Positions 13,102 through 22,357 of a stretch of DNA of 33,308 nt are shown in pieces. The notes under the pieces are model-generated. The model was not told the origin of the DNA, searched no databases, and was given only the letters and a program-made list of their open reading frames with translations. The stretch is taken from contig JAJNPV010000033.1 of assembly GCA_021155195.1 (NCBI GenBank), positions 1 through 33,308 on the forward strand, in the 5' to 3' direction. Both the position numbers and the translations under genes were made by a program. Position 1 is the stretch's first letter. Every line of letters starts with the position of its first letter. Source of the stretch: Ohtaekwangia sp. (GTDB lineage: Bacteria; Bacteroidota; Bacteroidia; Cytophagales; Cyclobacteriaceae).

Positions 13102-13581
13102 ATGAATAATTTCTTAAAACATATCATCGATGTGCTGAATCTTAACCCAGCTAAGTTAAAGAAAGTATTGCTCGCACATAACCTCGAATGTACCGGTGCC
13201 TGGCCTAATCGCAAAGCGCGTGATGGTAAGGAATACGTGTCCTACGAGGCTCTGGTTTCTGAAATGGAAAACACTACTTCAAACTGCAACAGATTAACTT
13301 TCGTAGGAATGTTTAATGTTAGCGATTTGGAAGGTTACAAAGGGAAAGTTACTTTTCCTGCAGGTAATTGCGTAGGGTTATTCGACTCATGGAATGGTGC
13401 AGGCTCTATGATTGAAATGGAGTTGCTAAGACCTTTAACAATCAATTTCAATAATGCTCAGTATGGGAAAACTGAATATGACAGCTTCAACGCATATTTG
13501 GATAACACAAAGAGCTATTCAATTGATAGTGTTTATGGTGTAACGAGTAAATTTTGGGGTAATCAAGTTTTAGTTGGTTGA
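13102..13581 (+). CDS. hypothetical protein, 159 residues
   Basis: A soluble protein of unknown function beginning MNNFLKHIIDVLNLNPAKLK. No membrane segment or catalytic motif recognised; the middle has Gly/Phe-rich strands. The ATG at 13102 starts the first part with convincing composition; upstream in-frame codons run through the terminator at 13036-13068. There is no good SD and, unlike its neighbours, no structured leader, so it may be weakly or differently expressed. Convergent with the rep gene. Confidence 0.55.
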   Translation: MNNFLKHIIDVLNLNPAKLKKVLLAHNLECTGAWPNRKARDGKEYVSYEALVSEMENTTSNCNRLTFVGMFNVSDLEGYKGKVTFPAGNCVGLFDSWNGAGSMIEMELLRPLTINFNNAQYGKTEYDSFNAYLDNTKSYSIDSVYGVTSKFWGNQVLVG

Positions 13582-13604
13582 TTACACCAAAGTTTGGTTT
13601 AATT

Positions 13605-13629
13605 GATAGGCTGCCGAAAGGCGCCTATC
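13605..13629. terminator. terminator-like hairpin between convergent genes
   Basis: GATAGGC-t-GCC-GAAA-GGC-GCCTATC is a near-perfect stem with a GNRA loop, followed by a pyrimidine-rich tract (ATCTTCTTCTC). It lies between the stop at 13581 and the end of the rep gene at 13683. Confidence 0.6.
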
Positions 13630-13682
13630 ATCTTCTTCTCGTTATCTTATTGCACTGAAAGAGCAATATTGTCTTGATACAG

Positions 13683-14981
13683 CTATTGAACTTTTTTTGG
13701 AGGTGTTGGCATCAATGGCATATTGAAGTTGCTGTATTTAACAAACTCTTCAAAATTCACCTCTTCTGGTTTGGTGAGATACCTATCTGTAATGAATTTA
13801 TTGAATATGTTCTGAATGATTGCGCTGTCAAAACCATTCCTTTTATACATATCTCTCTCATGTGGCTGCAAACCAGCTATAAACTCCGTTGATAGCTCAT
13901 CAAGTTCATCTTGAGTTAATTTGTTACGAACATTAGCCACTCTACTCTTTCTGAAATCCGAAAAAGCTGCTTTTAAGACATTAAGTTCTGCATCATACTT
14001 TATAGCTTGCTCTTTATATTCTTCTAGCGCCTTTTTATTCCTACTGAATTTTGTTTCTATATCCATCCAGCCTTCTTTTAGGGCTCTTACTGTATAAGCC
14101 GGCACATCTTTCACTTTACCGCTTTTAACTTTATTCTCTACATAGTTCAATACATTTGTAATGTACTCTTCCGTCCTTAATGTCGCTTCTGTCTTTGCAT
14201 GTTTCTCACTTAATCCAAATTCCATTAGCTTATTTATCAGTTTTGGGTCAAGCTCAATTCCTGCAGAAGTCAAATCAGGCAATGATTGATATTTTTCTTT
14301 GATAAGAAATCTAACTGCAACCACTTTGCGATTTTCACGTTGCAACTCGGTTTCTACCTCGATGTTGGAAATCTCGTTTACTGTTGCTACAGCTGGTTTA
14401 AGTATGTCGCGGTTTAATATCTTGAATTCGACTATTGTCTCTGGAATCCCAAGCAATTGGCGAAGAATGGGTAATGAAATCCAGATCGTTTTCTTTTGGC
14501 CTCTGAATCTTAAGCAGTTCTCGTAAACTGCCAATGCGTAATTACTTTTAAATTTACCCTGGATACGCAAATCGATAGCTGCATATATTTCCGGATTAAA
14601 CATTTTTTCTCTCACTTTGGGTGCGTAAGAATATTTACAAATATTATTTTCTATTTCAGCCTGAGCTAAAGCTGTTGCAATACCCCAGGTTTCACCTTTA
14701 TCGCCTAGTATGTTCCATTCAAACTTCAAGTCTACAAGCTTACGGAAAGCCTCTTTCAGAAAATCATAATTGTTTGAATCGTACCCCATTAACTCTACGA
14801 GCATTGGAATACTGACTGAATGGATTTCCTGTGTGAGAAGAGAATCATAAGCGTTGTACAAAAGTACATTCAACAGCTTACGTTGTGTGATATTGATCTG
14901 ATTAGAAATATGAACAAACTCATGTCCTTTTTTAAGGATCATTTCGTGGTTATTGCCATCATTTTCCGAATCTTTTGTCAT
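13683..14981 (-). CDS. repB: Rep_3-family plasmid replication initiator
   Basis: A 432-residue protein with the N-terminal half of Rep_3 (RepB/RepE/Pi-type) initiators: an opening HISNQINITQRKLLNVLLYN, then a first winged helix (SIPMLVELMGYDSNNYDFLK), then ...SNYALAVYENCLRF..., then the second winged helix (WISLPILRQLLGI, followed by FKILNRDILKPAV). These two winged helices bind iterons. The C-terminal ~170 residues are helical and longer than usual. It would bind the repeats at 15198-15772 and open the AT-rich DNA beside them. The start is followed upstream by a promoter (15015-15043) overlapped by an inverted repeat with half-iteron sequence (14991-15016), so the dimer probably represses its own gene. 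The SD is weak. Confidence 0.88.
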   Translation of the reverse strand: MTKDSENDGNNHEMILKKGHEFVHISNQINITQRKLLNVLLYNAYDSLLTQEIHSVSIPMLVELMGYDSNNYDFLKEAFRKLVDLKFEWNILGDKGETWGIATALAQAEIENNICKYSYAPKVREKMFNPEIYAAIDLRIQGKFKSNYALAVYENCLRFRGQKKTIWISLPILRQLLGIPETIVEFKILNRDILKPAVATVNEISNIEVETELQRENRKVVAVRFLIKEKYQSLPDLTSAGIELDPKLINKLMEFGLSEKHAKTEATLRTEEYITNVLNYVENKVKSGKVKDVPAYTVRALKEGWMDIETKFSRNKKALEEYKEQAIKYDAELNVLKAAFSDFRKSRVANVRNKLTQDELDELSTEFIAGLQPHERDMYKRNGFDSAIIQNIFNKFITDRYLTKPEEVNFEEFVKYSNFNMPLMPTPPKKVQ

Positions 14982-14990
14982 AACAGAAAG

Positions 14991-15056
14991 GTGAGTTAAT
15001 TTGTATTGTTACTCACTCTACTACCAAAAGTTAGAAATGTAAACATGATACTCACT
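14991..15056 (-). promoter_or_regulatory. rep promoter with autoregulatory inverted repeat
   Basis: Minus strand: -35 TTTACA (15038-15043), 17-bp spacer, -10 TAGAGT (15015-15020). GTGAGT (14991) and ACTCAC (15011-15016) form an inverted repeat over the start region, and ACTCAC recurs at 15051-15056. GTGAGT is the left half of the iteron, so Rep dimers could bind here, as in other Rep_3 plasmids. Confidence 0.6.
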
Positions 15057-15189
15057 TTTCTATTTAATTTATTTTTTTAATAGTTTTATTATAGTTTTCA
15101 TTGTGGTTGTTATTTAATAAAAACAAAAAACAACTACTACAAGGATAATATTAAAACTTAATTTATATATATTAATCATATAGTTATTA

Positions 15190-15780
15190 ATCTATAGGTT
15201 AGACTCTACGGGATCAAAGTGAGTATGCAGGGGAAAAAAGTTAGAATCTATGGGAAGTGTAAGGTGTGAGTATAAGGGAAGTGTTTTTTTTGGCAAACTT
15301 TTATGGTTAGAGTCTACGGGATTAAGGTGAGTATGTACGGGAATGAGTGAGAAAACAAGGGAAAGCAAGCAGTAAAGTGAGAATCTACGGGATTGATAAG
15401 TCATCTTAAACATAAATATAAATATACTATATATATCAATAACTTACAGAATTAATTTTATACGGAATGAGTGAAAAAACGCCTGTAAAGTTAGATTCTA
15501 CGGGATCATGAGTATATCAATAGCGGTAATGAATAATTACAGTATTTTTTATTGTAAATATATAGTAAATTAAATGCTTACAATGACAGTGAGTACACAC
15601 ATTTATTGTTGAAACCTAATGAAAAGTGAGAGTCTGCGGGGTTGCAATTTTTACTATAGAAAGCACTAATTTCGTTTGCGCATGTTTTTTAACTTTATGA
15701 TCTATATAGGAAAAATAAATTATTCCCCCTGCAAACTGAATAAAAAAAACCAAAGGTGAGTATGCAAGGGAGCAATATTT
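15190..15780 (+). other. iteron-type plasmid replication origin
   Basis: Eleven direct repeats, all in one orientation, with consensus close to GTKAGWNTCTACGGGAW. They start at 15198, 15219, 15240, 15266 (short by two), 15306, 15327, 15347, 15377, 15490, 15626 and 15756. Two subtypes interleave: GTTAGANTCTACGGGA and GTGAGTATGCANGGGA. Very AT-rich blocks (15056-15190, 15405-15470, 15535-15600) are candidates for melting. I did not find a convincing DnaA box. The whole gap 14982-15817 holds no gene. Confidence 0.88.
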
Positions 15781-15817
15781 GAAGTTGTCAATCAAATATA
15801 ACGTAGAAAAAGCATAG

Positions 15818-17824
15818 CTATTTTTTATCAGTGTTTAAAATCTCTCTCAAATCCGAGGGCCTAATTTTGATGTTGGTAAAGACGGAACTTCTAACCACCC
15901 CGCTTTGTTTAATTCCATCTTCAGCCAAATCACCGAACCCTCGTAACTCCATATCCATGTCTGCAAGCTTGAACCCGTTAGATTCAGCTTCCAGCATTTT
16001 TAGTCGCTGCATTGTAGATTCATCAATCTCGTTTGGTTCATACATGAAGAAATAACCGGTACCGCCATTGCGCGCTACCCTACCCCGGATCTGATGCAGC
16101 TGAGAAACACCGAATCGACCGGCATTTACCACGACGATAGACATTAGGCCGTCGACATGTAAACCGCTTTCGATCAATACTGTGCTGATACAGACCTGAT
16201 ATTTTCCAGATTTCAAATCGTTAATAAGCGCGATCTTTTCTTCATCAGACATCTTGCCGTGAACAAGGCAAACCTTACCAGGGAACAGTTTGCTCCAGTG
16301 CGTGAAAGCATCTTCAGCGCTACTTTTCGCATTAGCACCATAGTATTTTTTATTCTCGGAATCTGCTTTAGCCTTAGCTTCCAGGTTTTTATCGGTCACT
16401 TTAACGTTCGGATAGACGATGGCAACCTGTGCTCCGCTTTCCATCACTTTTCTCATGTGTTCAACTAGTTTATTACGCTCTGCATGTGTAACGATTCGAG
16501 AAATAATCCGTTTCTTGTAAGGGGTTTCCTGGAGAATAGTCAAATCCATACCGCTATTCATCACCAGGGCAGCCGTTCTCGGTACGCATGTCGCAGTTGC
16601 CTCAAGAACGTTGGTATAATCAGACCTTAATTCTTCGCGCTGTGTTACAGAAAACTTGTTCTGTTCATCAACTATCAGAAAATCCACATGCCACTTAGCT
16701 TTTTTGATGCGTGAGAACATGGCCGTTGTGCCTATGACAACAGGATTCTGACTAAAGTCAGGGCGAGAAGAACCGCTAACAATGCTCACCAAATTCATTT
16801 TAGGGTACCACAGACGCAATTTCTCTTCAGTTTGATGCACAAGTAGCAGGTTTGGCATTAAAATCGCCACATGAGCGTTTGCGGCGCGTGCAGCTGCAGC
16901 GCAAACACCAAAAACGGCAGTTTTACCTGTCCCAACATCGCCACTGAGTAGCATGTTGAGCGGAGAAGGTCTTTTGAGACCCTCTGAAATATCATGGATA
17001 GCGTTCTTTTGACATTGCGTAAAAGAAAACCCTAGGCGAGCCGCCATCGAATTTAAAACCCTGTCGTCTATGCGTATCACTGATTTAGGATTTGGTCGCG
17101 CCATAGCGCGTTTCTGTGATGACCAGACCACTTCGAATGCAGCAATCCTTCTGGCAGCATCCAGAGCATCCATGCCTTGCAGTAAATCCTTAGGGTGATG
17201 CAAGGCGTAAACAAACTCAGCCAGAGACTTGAATGCAGTGATTTTGGATCTCTTTAAAATTTCTTGCTCGCTTGTACCGCCGAAATACCTGTTCAGATAA
17301 TCAACTGTAGAGCTGATCTTGGGTAGAAATTGCCTTACCTGTCTGGTGATGTAATCAACAGACACAACTCCCGTCTTACCCCGATATAAAGGCACAATTT
17401 TCCCAATATCATCAGGATCAATAAGCTCCGGGGAGTTGATGACAACTTCAGTAGTTTTCTTAAACTTGTTTGTCCATGTGCCAGCTATACCTCGAATGAA
17501 TACGATACTGCCTACAGAAAGACGCTTCCATGGTTCAACCAAGCCAAACACCGTGATCTTTACCGGCATTTCAGAACCATCCTTGACCCAGAATTCAAGA
17601 CGTGGCGGCTTAAGCCCTTTCAGGTCAGGCTGGCTGGTAACAATTACCCTATAGATTCTTGTTTCATCAGGGCAGAACAGCTGTTCCACCCTGTCACAAA
17701 ATTTACTACAGTCCAGATAGCCTTTTGGGAGATGAAGAAGCAGTTGTTCATGCGTAGTTATGCCTAGCTTTTCTAATCTAGCAAAAGCTTTTTCATCTTC
17801 ATTCACATGAACAATATCATCCAC
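15818..17824 (-). CDS. RecG-like superfamily 2 DNA helicase
   Basis: A 668-residue protein resembling RecG (about 690 residues). Order: short N-terminal helical part, OB-like wedge domain (about 50-135), then the helicase core: Walker A GDVGTGKT (about 293), motif II VDEQN (about 383), ATATCVPRT (motif III), SGLHVDGL and QIRGRVARNG (motif VI). In RecG motif II is DEQH and motif VI is QLRGRVGR, so this is a divergent branch. It probably remodels replication forks, perhaps of the plasmid. The start is GTG at 17824, sharing one base with the stop of the upstream gene (TAGTG), so translation is coupled. GC content here appears higher than in the small genes around. Confidence 0.8.
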   Translation of the reverse strand: MDDIVHVNEDEKAFARLEKLGITTHEQLLLHLPKGYLDCSKFCDRVEQLFCPDETRIYRVIVTSQPDLKGLKPPRLEFWVKDGSEMPVKITVFGLVEPWKRLSVGSIVFIRGIAGTWTNKFKKTTEVVINSPELIDPDDIGKIVPLYRGKTGVVSVDYITRQVRQFLPKISSTVDYLNRYFGGTSEQEILKRSKITAFKSLAEFVYALHHPKDLLQGMDALDAARRIAAFEVVWSSQKRAMARPNPKSVIRIDDRVLNSMAARLGFSFTQCQKNAIHDISEGLKRPSPLNMLLSGDVGTGKTAVFGVCAAAARAANAHVAILMPNLLLVHQTEEKLRLWYPKMNLVSIVSGSSRPDFSQNPVVIGTTAMFSRIKKAKWHVDFLIVDEQNKFSVTQREELRSDYTNVLEATATCVPRTAALVMNSGMDLTILQETPYKKRIISRIVTHAERNKLVEHMRKVMESGAQVAIVYPNVKVTDKNLEAKAKADSENKKYYGANAKSSAEDAFTHWSKLFPGKVCLVHGKMSDEEKIALINDLKSGKYQVCISTVLIESGLHVDGLMSIVVVNAGRFGVSQLHQIRGRVARNGGTGYFFMYEPNEIDESTMQRLKMLEAESNGFKLADMDMELRGFGDLAEDGIKQSGVVRSSVFTNIKIRPSDLREILNTDKK

Positions 17825-18951
17825 TAACCGTTTGCCACTTTCTGCGCAGGAACTGCCATCATTTTTAACATAGTCAGTACTTCAGTGACCGACATGTTCG
17901 GATAATTCTTTTGAATTTGTCTGGAGACTAAAAACATTAACCGTGCGGCTGCAGAGAAAGATAAGGGCACAGCTCTAGGAGACTTGTCTTTAGCCGATAC
18001 CGAGCAGAAAAAGCCTTTTGCTTGGAGTTCAAACTGAAATGATTTATCGTGTAATGGGCCGTGACCTGAAAATTTACAACCTTTGCTAATACCCATTAAC
18101 ACCCAAGCCAGTTGAATTAACTCTTCAGCTGAAAATCCAAATACGATCTTATCGCTCCAATCAATCGCCCTACCCCCTTCAGGTTGGTTGGGTTTTTTAT
18201 TACCGCCATCTAGATTGATAGAATGCTCACCATCCTTCTCTGTGGCATTAAAGCAAAGTGCCGACTTCCCGCCATAAAACGTCATTGTAAAAAACTCACG
18301 TTCACTATTGGATTGAGAACTTTGTTTTGAAGCTTGTTTGGTACTTGATGCTTCATTAGTTCTTTGGCTTGCTTGTTGATAGTCTCTTGCACTACTTTGG
18401 TTAGTGTTATTACTAGGACGTGCTTGCGTATATGGCTGCTGTGAAGATGGTTCGCGGTGTTGAGCCACATTTGTTTTGTTAGCTTGGCTGTTATGTTGCA
18501 CAGGCCTTTGCTGGTTGCTGGCAGTTTGATTCTGTATGTTTTTGTACTCACTTGTACCGGCACCATAATCAGTCATTTTTTTCTGAATCCATTGAACAGA
18601 TTCAAAATCATTCCTGGTTGCGCCTGAAAGCTTCTCTCTGAACTCCATACCGCACTCTTTACCAAGAGTAATCAAGCATTCACGTGATACGTTTGCATAA
18701 CCAAGTGCGGTTAATGCACCCATTACCGCGCCAGATAGTAAAGATGTGACACTTTGGATGTAAGAACGGTGTTCGTTCATTCCATCTTCATTATTTGCAA
18801 TACGTACAATGGCTTTTTTAAAGTCATCACGCTCTTGTTTACCTACTGCTGTTAATGTCTCAGAGCTCAAATTAGGCAACCCAAGTCTAACCATTGTTTC
18901 ATGCACCATTTTAAGAGAACCTAAGTCTTCAATTGATAGTCTTTTGTCCAT
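17824..18951 (-). CDS. putative ssDNA-binding protein with Gln/Ser-rich linker
   Basis: A 375-residue protein in three parts. The N-terminal domain (about 1-125) is helical. A low-complexity Gln/Ser/Asn-rich linker covers about 135-215. The C-terminal domain (about 220-370) has a beta-rich part (TMTFYGGKSALCFNA; WSDKIVFGFSAEEL; CKFSGHGPLHDKSFQFELQ) then helices. That layout could be a PC4/Whirly-like ssDNA-binding fold, but I cannot verify it. It is coupled by overlapping stop/start to the RecG-like helicase, which fits a helicase loader or ssDNA-coating partner. Function is inference only. The start is supported by the internal frame limits; no strong SD. Confidence 0.5.
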   Translation of the reverse strand: MDKRLSIEDLGSLKMVHETMVRLGLPNLSSETLTAVGKQERDDFKKAIVRIANNEDGMNEHRSYIQSVTSLLSGAVMGALTALGYANVSRECLITLGKECGMEFREKLSGATRNDFESVQWIQKKMTDYGAGTSEYKNIQNQTASNQQRPVQHNSQANKTNVAQHREPSSQQPYTQARPSNNTNQSSARDYQQASQRTNEASSTKQASKQSSQSNSEREFFTMTFYGGKSALCFNATEKDGEHSINLDGGNKKPNQPEGGRAIDWSDKIVFGFSAEELIQLAWVLMGISKGCKFSGHGPLHDKSFQFELQAKGFFCSVSAKDKSPRAVPLSFSAAARLMFLVSRQIQKNYPNMSVTEVLTMLKMMAVPAQKVANG

Positions 18952-19078
18952 AATACGTATCCATTTATTACAAATAATTCAAAGTATCACAAGATTTTAT
19001 TGATGCAAGTTTCTATTATATTTATTAAAAAATATATAAAACAATAATATATAAAAGCTACTAGGTAGCTACTTAGTA

Positions 19079-19420
19079 CTATTTAGTAGATTTCTTTTGC
19101 TTTGCACGCTTCTCTTTTAAAGCTACCAATGCTTGCTCAAATGTGTCGCCTAGTACTTCTGGGTTATTCTCATCTTCGTCAGCAAGTGCATACAGTAAAT
19201 CATGGGCCAATTGCGTAACTTTGATATTGATTTGTACGTTGCGCCCTGTCCTGTATCGTCTGCGCTTCTTTTCTGGTTTTGCTTGTCTGCTTACAAAACC
19301 AGTCTGTTCTGACACCTTGTCTACAACATCTTTGCTTGGTTTCTGTTTTGGTTTAATTTTCGGCTCGAACTGCAAATCACCAATATCTGCAAATGAGTTT
19401 ACTCTGTCATCGTTCGACAT
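19079..19420 (-). CDS. ParG/StbC-like ribbon-helix-helix partition protein
   Basis: A 113-residue protein. The N-terminal half is charged and flexible with basic KKRRRYRTGRN; then comes a ribbon-helix-helix core: NVQINIKVTQLAHDLLYALA..., with the beta strand QINIKV that binds DNA. This matches the centromere-binding partner of small ParA proteins in type Ib partition systems. It probably binds the repeats upstream of parA (20130-20480) and those after its own gene, and stimulates the ParA ATPase through its N-terminal tail. It lies 8 bases after parA in the same operon. ParG is usually about 76 residues; this one is longer at the N-terminus. Confidence 0.75.
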   Translation of the reverse strand: MSNDDRVNSFADIGDLQFEPKIKPKQKPSKDVVDKVSEQTGFVSRQAKPEKKRRRYRTGRNVQINIKVTQLAHDLLYALADEDENNPEVLGDTFEQALVALKEKRAKQKKSTK

Positions 19421-19428
19421 ATAACCTC

Positions 19429-20106
19429 CTATATTTTCTTGATCTCGTTAATAACTTCCAAAGCAAATGCTTCTGCATTGGCGATGGCTTTATCTACGTT
19501 TGATACAGAAGAACGGTCCAACAGTTCTAATGGTTTTCTAAAACTAAAAATAGCTTTGAATGCCTCACGCTCATTCATCTCAGCTGCAAATAAAGGTATA
19601 CCTGCAGACGTTAGCGAGTTTTGTATATGAGTTAGAGTTCTCGCGCGAATGGCTGCATTAGTGCGAGTTAATAACACTTTGAATGGCAATTTGTAATCTG
19701 CGTTCACTCTGCGCATTGCTTTTTCATGCTGTTTAATTACATTTAATGCTTTACCAGCCTCAGTAGCATCTAACTCAGACCCTTGTGTTGGGATAATGAC
19801 AAAATCTGCCATTGCTACAGCCATTACTACAATCTTAGAAGCAGTACCTTCTAAGTCTACAATCACTATTGGTGCTGTAGATGCAGCATCTTCAATTCGG
19901 TCTGCGATCGTATTTTCATCTGCGTCAGAAACAATTGTCATTCTCTCCGGTTTATTTCCACCACTCGCCCAGCTTGCAATTGGGTGGTTAGGGTCTGCAT
20001 CAATCACTGTTACATCGGTTTTCTTCGCTAACTGTGTTGCTAGCACTAGTGCTGAGGTTGTTTTCCCTGCACCACCTTTAGGTGAAATGAATACGATGGT
20101 TGGCAT
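19429..20106 (-). CDS. parA: ParF-type ParA partition ATPase
   Basis: A 225-residue protein with the deviant Walker A KGGAGKTT (residues 10-17), VIDADPNHP (34-42) and a Walker B-like VIVDLEG (about 78-84). Its short length and lack of an N-terminal HTH place it with the ParF/type Ib group. It drives plasmid segregation on the nucleoid with the RHH protein encoded next. The start has a moderate SD (AAAGGA, about 10 bases upstream). Repeats resembling the centromere boxes overlap its upstream region, so the operon is probably repressed by the RHH protein. Confidence 0.9.
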   Translation of the reverse strand: MPTIVFISPKGGAGKTTSALVLATQLAKKTDVTVIDADPNHPIASWASGGNKPERMTIVSDADENTIADRIEDAASTAPIVIVDLEGTASKIVVMAVAMADFVIIPTQGSELDATEAGKALNVIKQHEKAMRRVNADYKLPFKVLLTRTNAAIRARTLTHIQNSLTSAGIPLFAAEMNEREAFKAIFSFRKPLELLDRSSVSNVDKAIANAEAFALEVINEIKKI

Positions 20107-20533
20107 GTTCTTTGTCCTTTTTCCTGTTAATTGGTAGCTACTAGATAGCTATCACATTCATAAAATCATTAAAAAGATATTAGGTAGCTACTAGATGTCA
20201 ATAATATATCAGAAAGCTTTGTGATATCAACTAGAAAGATAAAAGAAAGTAGAAAGCTAACAGATTACCTATAAATACTAGAAAGCTACTAGATACTACA
20301 AATATATTAGAAAGCTAACAGATAGTAAACCTATACCTAAAAGATAATAGAAAGCTAACGTGTATCTATTAGATACTAACTAGATACTAGAAAGCAACTG
20401 TATATCAATAAGTTAACGAAAAAGATGTTTTATTAATATTAAGAATAAATTAAAATATACGGTAGCTATCTAGTAGCCAATGTAGGTGTGGGATTTCTAT
20501 GTAAATGGCTACCAATAATAGATTATTGGTAGC
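20107..20533 (-). repeat. repeat-rich centromere (parS) and par operator
   Basis: The gene-free stretch between parA and the UvrD-like gene carries many copies of two related boxes: GGTAGCTACTAGAT (20132, 20183, with variant 20461) and AGAAAGCTAACAGAT/AGAAAGCTACTAGAT (20251, 20280, 20309, 20349 and partial copies such as 20388). The spacing is about 20-60 bp. The left copies lie at the parA start. A perfect 12-bp inverted repeat, GCTACCAATAAT/ATTATTGGTAGC (20508-20533), ends the block just after the helicase stop and could be a terminator or a further binding site. Variants of the box also lie at 19056-19080. Confidence 0.7.
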
Positions 20534-20542
20534 AAATATGAA

Positions 20543-22357
20543 TCAAGCTAATTTAGCTTCTTTGATGAAGGAGGAGGCGGGGGCTTTAGCAGTAGATGAA
20601 ATGTAGAGATTATCTTTAGCGCGTGTCATTGCCACATACATAAGCCTGCGTTCCTCATCAACAATGTCTGGAGTAAGGACAATGTTAGATGTTGATGGGA
20701 TGATTTCTGACTCTGCAGCAATAATCCAGACGTTATTAAATTCTAAACCCTTTGAACCGTGCATAGTCATTAACTGAACACCTTCGCCATCATTAGCTGT
20801 GCTGCTTGAACTAACAAATGCAACACGTTCGGCCAAGCTGCCTTTGACTTTAAGTAGAACTGACATCGCTGTGCCAAGTCGCTCTTTATCTATGTTTTTC
20901 TTACTATGCATACTCATCCAAAGACCAATTGATGCTACGACAGTGTCAATTCTGTCTGCATCTGCTCTTGAAGCACCTTTCACCCAGCCATTCAATTCAT
21001 TAATAAATTTCTTAATTTTTATTGAGCCGTGTTTAGAAAGAGTTTCAGTGTTGATATTGTCAGTAAATTTTCTATCGAATATCTTTGAATAATCTTTTTT
21101 AGACAGTTCATAAAAAGCTGCTATATCAGGAGCATCTAAACCCATCCATTGAAATAGAAGTTCGATATTAGTTTTCTCTTTTGAACCTACAGATTTCATT
21201 AGAGAAAGCATCAACGTGACGGGCATTTGCTCAAAGACTGATTTAAAGCTCTTTACAGTAGGGATTGAAAATTCTCTTAGGTAAGCATCAATATTTTCTA
21301 ATAAACGGTTATTACGCGCTAAAACAGCCCACTCTTTGCCATTTATTGAAGGTGGAAAAGCTGTTCTATTTTCATAAAAGAAATCAATATCAGCGTTAAA
21401 GCTGGTTTCAATGATCTGTTTGGTTAATTCATTAGATTCAGCATCCCTAGAGACATGCCTACTGACCTTAACACTGCCGCCAGAGCCTCTAGCAGCATTA
21501 AGTTTTTTATCCATCCGATTGCCATTGAGTTTAATAAGCTTCTCTGCAGGAATAAGAATTTCTTTCTTACAGCGATAGTTCGTATCTAAAACGACACGAA
21601 CAGCACGTGCTTCCTCTTCAAAACGAATCATTCCAGCATATCCTAATGAGTTACGAAAAGCATAAATTGCCTGATCGTCATCTCCAACTGCAGTCACTTT
21701 AACGGTACCGGACTTTACGTGTGCCATTAAATATTGATATTGGATTTCATCGCAATCTTGAAATTCATCAACCAACATATGCGTAGCATTGAGGATTGGC
21801 ATTGAGCCATTACTAATTAGCTCTAAGGATAGACTCATGATGTCATAAAAGTCTATTACGTTATTACGCTTACAAATATCCTGATATGCCTTGTAGATCA
21901 TTCCTGTAGAGTTTGATTCAGGCTTGTAAAAAGGGGTAGTTTTTGCTTTTTGTAATAAGACTTGAGCTTCCTCAAGTGTTAAGCCTAAACCTAATTTATC
22001 AAGAGCACGTACAAGATATTCATTAGTATCTTTAGCAATTCTTATAGAAATTTTTTCTCGTTTAAGATGAGCTAGGGCTAAAGAGTGAAATGTTGAAACA
22101 AAGACTTGTTTCATTTGCTCAGGAGTGAGTAGGGGGGGTAAACCTTCGCTTTCTCTAGGAGAGGATAGACGCTCCCGTAATTCGTTTGCGCCTTCCCTTG
22201 AGAAAGTAGTAACAACAATCTTTGCATCAGGTTGCTTTTGTAATATTTCTTCAACTTTTGTTACAACAACCTTAGATTTACCCGAGCCAGGACAGGCCAC
22301 CACAAGGCAGTGGTCGTCACAGGCAACGGCTAATTTTTGCTTTGGATTGAGACTCAT
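20543..22357 (-). CDS. UvrD/Rep-type superfamily 1A DNA helicase
   Basis: A 604-residue protein with the complete motif series: Walker A ACPGSGKS (21-28), VDEFQDCDE (motif II), GDDDQAIYAFR (motif III), DTNYRC (motif IV), TMHGSKGLEF (motif V) and LMYVAMTRAKDNL (motif VI). These predict a 3'-5' ssDNA helicase, shorter than chromosomal UvrD (about 720 residues), mainly in the 2B and C-terminal regions. It probably assists plasmid replication or repair. Its start overlaps the stop of the upstream gene (ATGA), so the two are translationally coupled. Ends in AKLA. Confidence 0.9.
   Translation of the reverse strand: MSLNPKQKLAVACDDHCLVVACPGSGKSKVVVTKVEEILQKQPDAKIVVTTFSREGANELRERLSSPRESEGLPPLLTPEQMKQVFVSTFHSLALAHLKREKISIRIAKDTNEYLVRALDKLGLGLTLEEAQVLLQKAKTTPFYKPESNSTGMIYKAYQDICKRNNVIDFYDIMSLSLELISNGSMPILNATHMLVDEFQDCDEIQYQYLMAHVKSGTVKVTAVGDDDQAIYAFRNSLGYAGMIRFEEEARAVRVVLDTNYRCKKEILIPAEKLIKLNGNRMDKKLNAARGSGGSVKVSRHVSRDAESNELTKQIIETSFNADIDFFYENRTAFPPSINGKEWAVLARNNRLLENIDAYLREFSIPTVKSFKSVFEQMPVTLMLSLMKSVGSKEKTNIELLFQWMGLDAPDIAAFYELSKKDYSKIFDRKFTDNINTETLSKHGSIKIKKFINELNGWVKGASRADADRIDTVVASIGLWMSMHSKKNIDKERLGTAMSVLLKVKGSLAERVAFVSSSSTANDGEGVQLMTMHGSKGLEFNNVWIIAAESEIIPSTSNIVLTPDIVDEERRLMYVAMTRAKDNLYISSTAKAPASSFIKEAKLA

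Noticed and set aside
15190..15780. Regular short repeats considered as a CRISPR array
   Set aside because: Repeats are only about 17 bp, with spacing from 21 to over 100 bases, no spacer of constant length and no cas genes; they sit beside a Rep_3 gene, so they are iterons.
14982..15817. DnaA boxes in the origin
   Set aside because: No good match to TTWTNCACA was found by eye on either strand.
18282..18566. Long alternative reading frame inside the 375-residue protein gene
   Set aside because: It lies in the low-complexity linker region in another frame, has no SD and reads as a shadow of the real gene.
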